DNA of 64,000 nucleotides from Begonia masoniana (Eukaryota > Streptophyta > Magnoliopsida > Cucurbitales > Begoniaceae). A program made the position numbers and the translations under genes. Where the stretch lies: positions 16,757,023-16,821,022 of the forward strand of contig CM039510.1 of assembly GCA_022432975.1 (NCBI GenBank), read 5' to 3'. Of this stretch, positions 56,401 through 64,000 are shown in pieces; the first letter of the stretch is position 1; every line of letters starts with the position of its first letter. The notes beneath the pieces are model-generated. The model had not been told where the DNA came from and did not search any database. It saw only the letters and a list, made by a program, of their open reading frames with translations.

Positions 56401-59400
56401 ACCTTCATGGACGCCTAATTAAGACTTAGTAATGCGTTTGATGAAGTATTGGAAACTTCACTTTAATCGATTTGTTTCAAAAGAACTGAACGTATCAAGC
56501 AAATGAGGTTGACTGTTACATGACTTGTTGTTAGAACCTAAGTTATCCATTTCACCTTCAAGGTTTAACTTGAAGTGATGAGAACGACGTGTACTGAGGA
56601 CCCATTAACCTTCATCGACGCATAATTAAGACATAGTAATGCGTTTTATGAAGTATAAAAAAGTTCACTTCAATCGATTTGTTTCAAAAGAACTGAACGT
56701 ATCAAGCAAATAAGGTTGATTGTTACTTGACATGTAATTAGAACCTAAGTTATCCATTTCACCTTCAAAGTTTAACTTGAAGTGATGAGAATGACGTGTA
56801 CTAAGGACCCAATAACCTTTATGGACGCGTAATTAAGACTTAGTAATGCGTTTGATGAATTATAAGAAAGTTCACTTTGATCGATTTGTTTCAAAGGAAT
56901 TGAACGTATCAAGTAAATGAGGTTGACTAATACATGACTTGTTGTTATAACCTAAGTTATCCATTTCACCTTCAAGGTTTAACTTGAAGTGATGAGAACG
57001 ACGTGTACTGAGGACCCATTAACCTTCATGGACGTGTAATTAAGACTTAGTAATGCGTTTTATGAATTATAAGAAAGTTCACTTCAATCGATTTGTTTCA
57101 AAAGAACTGAACGTATCAAGCAAATGAAGTTGACTGTTACATGACTTGTTCTTTGAATCTAAGTTATCCATTTCACTTTGAAGGTTTAACTTGAAGTGAT
57201 GAGAACGACGTGTACTAAGGACCCAATAACCTTAATGGACGAGTAATTAAGACTTAGTAATGCGTTTGATGAATTATAAGAAAGTTCACTTTAATCGATT
57301 TGTTTCCAAAGAACTGAACGTAACAAGCAAATGAGGTTTACTGTTACATGACTTGTGGTTAGAACATAAGTTATCCAATTAACCTTCAAGGTTTAAATTG
57401 AAATGATGAGAACGACGTGTACTAAGGACCCAATAACCTTCATGGACGCGTAATTAAGACTTAGTAATGCGTTTGATGAAGTATTGGAATCTTCACTTCA
57501 ATCGATTTGTTTCAAAAGTGCTGAACGCATCAAGCAAATGAGGTTGACTGTTACATGACTTGTGGTTAGAACCTAAGTTATCCATTTCACCTTCAAGGTT
57601 TAACTTGAAGTCATGAGAACGACGTGTACTGAGGACCCAATAACGTTCATGGACGCGTAATTAAGACTTAGTAATGCGTTTGATGAATTATAAGAATGTT
57701 CACTTCAATCGATTTGTTTCAAAAGAACTGAACGTATCAAGCAAGTGAGGTTGACTTTTACATGACTTGTGGTTAGAGCCTAAGTTATTCATTTCACCTT
57801 CAAGGTTTAACTTGAAGTGATGAGAACGACGTGTACTAAGGACCCAATAACCTTCATGGACGAGTAATTAAGACTTAGTAATGCATTTGATGAATTAGAA
57901 GAAAGTTCACTTTAATCGATTTGTTTCAAAAGAACTGAACGTATCAAGCAAATGAGGTTGACTGTTACATGACTTGTGGTTAGAACTTAAGTTATCCAAT
58001 TCACCTTCAAGGTTTAACTTGCAGTGATGAGAACGACGTGTACTGAGGACCCAATAACATTCATGGACACGTAATTAAGACTTAGTAATGCGTTTGATAA
58101 AGTATTAGAAACTTCACTTCAATCGATTTGATTCAAAAGAACTGAACATACCAAGCAAATGAGGTTGACTGTTACATGACTTGTGGTTAGAACCTAAGTT
58201 ATCCATTTCACCTTCAAGTTTAAACTTGAAGTGATTAGAACGACGTGTACTGAGGACACAATAACCTTCATGGACGCGTAATTCAGACTTAGTAATGCAT
58301 TTGATGAAGTATAAAAAAGTTCACTTCAATCGATTTGTTTCAAAAGAATTGAACGTATCAAGCAAATGAGGTTGACTATTACATCAATTGTTGTTAGAAC
58401 CTAAGTTATCCATTTCACCTTCAAGGTTTAACTTGAAGTGATGAGAAAGACGTGTACTAAGGACCCAATAAAATTAATGGACGTGTACTTAAGACTTAGT
58501 AATGCGTTTGATGAATTATAAGAAATTTCACTTCAATCGATTTGTTTCGAAAGAACTGAACGTATCATTCAAATGAGGTTGACTGTTACATGACTTGTTG
58601 TTAGAACCTAAGTTATCCATTTCACCTTCAAGGTTTAACTTGAAGTGATGAGAAAGACGTGTACTAAGGACCCAATAAAATTAATGGACGTGTAATTAAG
58701 ACTTAGTAATGCGTTTGATGAATTATAAGAAATTTCACTTCAATCGATTTGTTTTGAAAGAACTGAACGTATCATTCAAATGAGGTTGACTGTTACATGA
58801 CTTGTTGTTAGAACCTAAGTTATCCATTTCACCTTCAAGGTTTAACTTGAAGTTATGAGAACGACGTGTACTGAGGACCCATTAACCTTCATGGAAACGT
58901 AATTAAGACTTAGTAATGCGTTTGATGAATTATAAGAAAGTTCACTTCAATCGATTTGTTTCAAAAGAACTGAGCGTATCAAGCAAATGAGGTTGACTGT
59001 TACATGACTTGTGGTTAGAACTTAAGTTATCCATTTCACCTTCAAGTTTTAAGTTGAAGTGATGAGAACGACGTCTACTGAGGACCTAATAACGTTCATG
59101 GTCGCGTAATTAAGACTTATTAATGCGTTTGATAAAGTATTAAAAACTTCACTTCAATCGATTTGATTCAAAAGAACTGAACGTACCAAGCAAATGAGGT
59201 TGACTGTTACATGGCTTGTAGTTAGAACCTAAGTTATCCATTTCACCTTCAAGTCTAAACTTTAAGTGATGAGAACGACGTGTACTGAGGACCCAATAAC
59301 CTTCATGGACGCGTAATTCAGACTTAGTAATGCATTTGATGAAGTATAAAAAAGTTCACTTCAATCGATTTGTTTCAAAAGAACTGAACGTATCAAGCAA

Positions 59401-62400
59401 ATGAGGTTGATTATTACATGACTTGTTGTTAGAACCTAAGTTATCCATTTCACCTTCAAGGTTTGACTTGAAGTGATGAGAAAGACGTGTACTAATGACC
59501 CAATAAAATTAATGGACGTGTAATTAAGACTTAGTAATGCGTTCGATGAATTATTAGAAATTTCACTTCAATCGATTTCTTTCGAAAGAACTGAACGTAT
59601 CATGCAAATGAGGTTGACTGTTACATGACTAGTTGTTAGAACCTAAGTTATCCATTTCACCTTCAAGGTTTAACTTGAAGTGATGAGAACGACGTGTACT
59701 GAGGACCCAATAACCTTCATGGCCGCGTAATTAAAACTTAGTAATGCGTTTGATAAATTATATGAAAGTTCACTTCAATCGATTTGTTTCAAAAGAACTG
59801 AACGAATCATACAAATGAGGTTGACAGTTACAATAATTGTGGTTAGAACCTAAGTTATCCATTTCACCTTAAAGGTTTAACTTGAAGTGATGAGAACAAC
59901 GTGTACTGAGGACCAAATAACGTTCATGGACGCGTATTTAAGACTTAGTAATGCGTTTGATGAATTATAAGAAAGTTCAATTCAATAGATTTGTTTCAAA
60001 AGAACTAAACAGATCAAGCAAGTGAGACTGACTGTTACATGACTTGTGGTAAAAACCTATGTTATCCATTTCACCTTCAAGGTTTAACTTAAAGTGATGA
60101 GGACGACATGTACTGAGGACCTACAAACTTACTTGGACGCGTAATTAAGACTTAGTGACGCGTTTGATGAAGTATTGGAAACATCACTTCAATCGATTTG
60201 TTTCAAAAGAACTGAACGAATCATGCAAATGAGGTTGACTGTTAAATAACTTGTGGTTAGAACCTATGTTATCCATTTCACCTTCAACGTTTAACTTGAA
60301 GTGATAAGAACGACGTGTATTGAGGACCCAATAACCATCATCAATGCGTAATTAAGACTTAGTAATGCGTTTGACGAAGTATAAAAATGTTCACTCCAAT
60401 CGATTTGTTTCAAAAGAACTGAACATATCAAGCAAATGAGGTTGACTGTTACAAGACTTGTTAGAACCTAAGTTATCCATTTCACCTTCAAGGTTTAACT
60501 TAAAAGTGATGAGAACATTGTGTACTAAGGACCCAATAACATTCATGGACGCGTAATTAAGAATTAGTAATGCGTTTGATGAATTATAAAAATGTTCACT
60601 TCAATCAATTTATTTCAAAAGAACTGAACGTATCAAGCAAATGAGGTTGACTGTTACATGTCTTGTGGTTAGATCCTAAGTTATCCATTTCACCTTCAAA
60701 TTTTAACTTGAAGTGATGAGAACGACGTGTACTGAGGACCTAATAACCTTCATGGACGCGTAATTAAGACATAGTAATACATTTGATGAAGAATAAAAAA
60801 GTTCACTTTAATCGATTTGTTTCAAAAGAACTGAACTTATCAAGCAAATGAGATTGACTGTTACATGACTTGTTGTTAAAACCTAAGTTATCCATTTCAC
60901 ATTCAAGGTTCAACTTGAAGTGATGAGAACGACGTGTACTAAAGACCGAATAACCTTCATGGATGCGTAATTAAGACTTAGTAATGCGTTTGATGAAAAA
61001 TAAGAAAGTTCGCTTCAATCAATTTGTTTCAAAAGAACTGAACTAATCTTGCAAATGAGGTTGACTGTTACAGAACTTGTAGTTAGAACCTAAGTTATCC
61101 ATTTCACCTTAAAGGTTTAACTTGATGTCATTTTAGAAGGACGCGTAATTAATACTTAGTAATGCATTTGATGAATTATAACAATGTTCACTTCAATCTA
61201 TTTGTTTCAAAAGAACTGAACGTATCAAGCAAGTAAGATTGACTGTTACATGACTTGTGGTTATCTATTTCACCTTCAAGGTTTAACTTGAAGTGATGAG
61301 AACGACGTGTACTGAGGACCCAATAACCTTCATGGACGGATAATTTAGACTTAGTAATGCGTTTGATGAAGTATTGGAAACTTCACTTCAATCGATTTGT
61401 TTCAAAAGAACTGAACGAATCATGCAAATGAGGTTGACTGTTACATAATTTGTGGTTAGAACCTAAGTTAACAATTTCTCCTTCAAGTTTTAACTTGAAG
61501 TGATGAAAATGGCGTGTACTAAGGACCCAATAACCTTCATGGACGCGTAATTAAAACTTAGTAATGCGTTTGATGAAGTATAAAAAAGTTCACTTCAATC
61601 AATTTGTTTCAAAAGAACTGAACGTATCATGCAAATGAGGTTGACTGTTACATGACTTGTTGTTAGAACTTAAGTTATCCATTTCACCTTCAAAGTTTAA
61701 CTTGAAGTGATGAGAACGAAGTGTACTAAGGACCCAATAACCTTCATGGACGCGTAATTAAGACTTAGTAATGCGTTTGATGAATTATAAAAAAGTTCAT
61801 TTCAATCGATTTGTTTCAAAAGAACTGAACGTATCAAGTAAATGAGGTTGACTGTTACATGACTTGTGGTTAAAACCTAAGTTATCCATTTCACCTTCAA
61901 GGTTTACCTTAAAGTGATGAGAACGACGTGTACTGAGGACCCATTAACCTTCATGGACACGTAATTAAGAGTTAGTAATGCGTTTGATGAAGTATAAGAA
62001 AGTTCACTTCAATCGATTTGTTTCAAAAGAACTGAACGTATCAAGCAAATGTGGTTGACTGTTACATGACTTGTGGTTAGATCCTAAGTTATCCATTTCA
62101 CCTTCAAGTTTTAACTTGAAGTGATGAGAACGATGTGTATTGAGGAACCAATAACCTTCATAGACGCGTAATTAAGACTTAGTAATGCATTTGATGAACA
62201 ATAAAAAATTTCACTTCAATTGTTTTGTTTCAAAAGAACTGAACGTATCAAGCAAATGAGGTTGACTGTTACATGACTTGTTCTTAGAACCTAAGTAATC
62301 CATTTCACCTTCATGGTTTAACTTGAAGTAATAAGAACGACGTGTACTAAGGACCCAATAACCTTCATGGACGAGTAATTAAGACTTAGTAATGCGTTTG

Positions 62401-64000
62401 ATGACTTAAAAGAAAGTTCACTTTAACTGATTTGTTTCAAAAGAACTGAACGTATCAAGCAAATCAGGTTTACTGTTACATTACTTGTGGTTAGAACCTA
62501 AGTTATCCAATTCACCTTCAAGGTTTAACTTGAAGTGATGAGAACGACGTGTACTTAGGACCCAATAACGTTCATAGACGCGTAATTAAGAGTTAGTAAT
62601 GCGTTTGATGAATTATAAGAATGTTCATTTCAATCGATTTCTTTCAAAAGAACTGAACGTATCAAGCAAGTGAGGTTGACTGTTACATGACTTGTGGTTA
62701 GAACCTAAGTTATCCATTTCACCTTCAAGGTTTAAGTTGAAGTGATGAGAACGACGTGTACTAAGGACCCAATAACCTTCATAAACGAGTAATTAAAACT
62801 TAGTAATGCGTTTGATGAATTATAAGAAAGTTCACTTTAATCGATTTGTTTCAAAAGAACTGAACGTATCAAGCAAATGAGGTTGACTGTTACATGCTTG
62901 TGGTTAGAACCAAAGTTATCCAATTTACCTTCAAGGTTTAACTTGGAGTGAAGAGAACGACGTGTACTAAGGACCTAATAACCTTCATGGATGCGTAATT
63001 AAGACTTAGTAATACGTTTGATGAAGTATTGCAAACTTCACTTCAATCGATTTGTTTCAAAAGTGCTGAACGTATCAAGCAAATGAGGTTGACTGTTACA
63101 TGACTTGTGGTTAGAACATAAGTTATCCATTTCACCTTCAAGGTTTAACTTGAAGTGATGAGAACGACGTGTACTGAGGACCCAATAACGTTCATGGACG
63201 CGTAATTAAGACTTAGTAATGCGTTTGATAAATTATAAGAATGTTCACTTTAATCGATTTGTTTCAGAAGAACTGAACGTATCAAGCAAGTGAGGTTGAC
63301 TGTTACATGAGTTGTGGTTAGAACCTAAGTTATCCATTTCACCTTCAAGGTTTAATTTGAAGTGATGAGAAAGACGTGTACTGAGGACCCAATAACCTTC
63401 ATGGACGCGTAATTCAGACTAAGTAATGCGTTTGATGAAGTATTCGAAACTTCACTTCAAACGATTTGTTTCAAAAGAACTGAACGAATCATGCAAATGA
63501 GGTTGACTGTTACATGACTTGTAGTTAGAACCTAAGTTATCCATTTCACCTTCAAGTTTTAACTTGAAATGATGAGAACGACGTGTAGTGAGGACCCCAT
63601 AACCTTCATGGACGCGTAATTAAGACTTATTAATGCGTTTGATGAAGTATAAAAAAGTTCACTTCAATCGATTTTTTTCAAAAGAACTAAACGTATAAAG
63701 CAAATGAGGTTGACTGTTACATGACTTGTTGTTAGAACCTAAGTTATCCATTTCACCTTGAGAGTTTAACTTGAAGTGATGAGAACGACGTGTACTAAGG
63801 ACCCAATAACTTTCATGGACGCGTAATTAAGACTTAGTAATGCGATTGATGAATTATAAGAAAGTTCACTTCAACCGATTTGTTTCAAAAGAACTTAACG
63901 TATCAAGTAAATGAGGATGACTGTTACATGACTTGTTGTTAGAACCTAAGTTATCCATTTCACCTTCTAGGTTTAACTTAAAGTGATGAGAACGACGTGT
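53401..64000 (+). repeat. Satellite array 3, about 207-bp monomer
   Basis: About 51 head-to-tail monomers in the orientation of array 1, running off the right edge. From about 54480 to 64000 it follows the same order of variants as 4210-11698 in array 1: position 54734 pairs with 4471 and 64000 with 11698. Between them array 3 has an extra 2070 bp (about 55460-57530) and lacks 31 bp near 61137. Within 55260-56500 two alternating monomer types form three copies of a 414-bp dimer. Confidence 0.97.

Larger units (their letters stand above)
50508..56660 (-). repeat. Right arm of long inverted repeat
   Basis: Mirror of 33830-40010. It starts at the first base after the gap, so its true inner end is unknown. 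It shares with the left arm the solo LTR insertion and private monomer variants (GGACGCCTAATT near 55990 and 56410; TTCAAGGACGCG near 55795). Confidence 0.88.

Overview
The window looks like plant heterochromatin, probably pericentromeric or another satellite-rich block of a flowering plant. I find no ordinary host gene, tRNA or rRNA. Three kinds of DNA fill it: a tandem satellite of about 207 bp, several generations of long-LTR Ty3/gypsy retrotransposons of the chromodomain (Tekay/Del-like) lineage with LTRs of 2.2-2.6 kb, and one Athila/Tat-like element that keeps only gag. The plant assignment rests on the chromodomain integrases, an Athila-type Gag, and primer-binding sites for tRNA-Asp and initiator tRNA-Met. 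I cannot name the species.

Layout. 1-3761: 3' end of a Tekay-like element (integrase, chromodomain, 3' LTR). 3762-12469: satellite array 1, about 42 monomers. 12470-26756: a gag-only Athila-like element, cut at its 3' LTR by a 100-N gap. A young 8.7-kb non-autonomous Tekay-like element (14288-22959, TSD TTTTT) sits between its 5' LTR and its primer-binding site. 26857-28049: two LTR tails. 28050-37086: satellite array 2, in the opposite orientation to array 1. 37087-39291: solo LTR (TSD ATTTT). 39292-39853: satellite/reverse-transcriptase chimeric repeat. 39854-47989: a decayed Tekay-like pol interrupted by two solo LTRs (40353-42866, TSD GCCGT; 43402-46000, minus, TSD TACTC). 47990-50407: a truncated LTR and an antisense RT/RNase H relic. 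50408-50507: second 100-N gap. 50508-53400: inverted copy of the chimera and of the 37-kb solo LTR. 53401-64000: satellite array 3, in the orientation of array 1.

Two larger patterns stand out. About 6.2 kb on each side (about 33830-40010 and 50508-56660) form a long inverted repeat, including the same LTR insertion. One arm abuts a scaffold gap, so a flipped duplicate contig is a serious alternative. Arrays 1 and 3 carry the same order of monomer variants over many kilobases, and array 3 is longer by exactly ten monomers (2070 bp) plus one 31-bp indel.

The most unexpected signal lies inside the Tekay-like LTRs. Divergent LTR families share a gene-like layout: TATA box, pyrimidine-rich leader, a 44-54-nt internal exon (45 nt in most) ending in a strong GTAAGT donor, a 0.5-0.66-kb intron with a TACTnAG-like branch site and a GTGTAG acceptor, then a short acidic reading frame. 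Between two of these families nearly all differences in this frame are synonymous or conservative, as expected for a protein-coding sequence. I found no in-frame AUG in the spliced form, so the product is unproven. Downstream, each family carries its own hairpin or minisatellite cassette.
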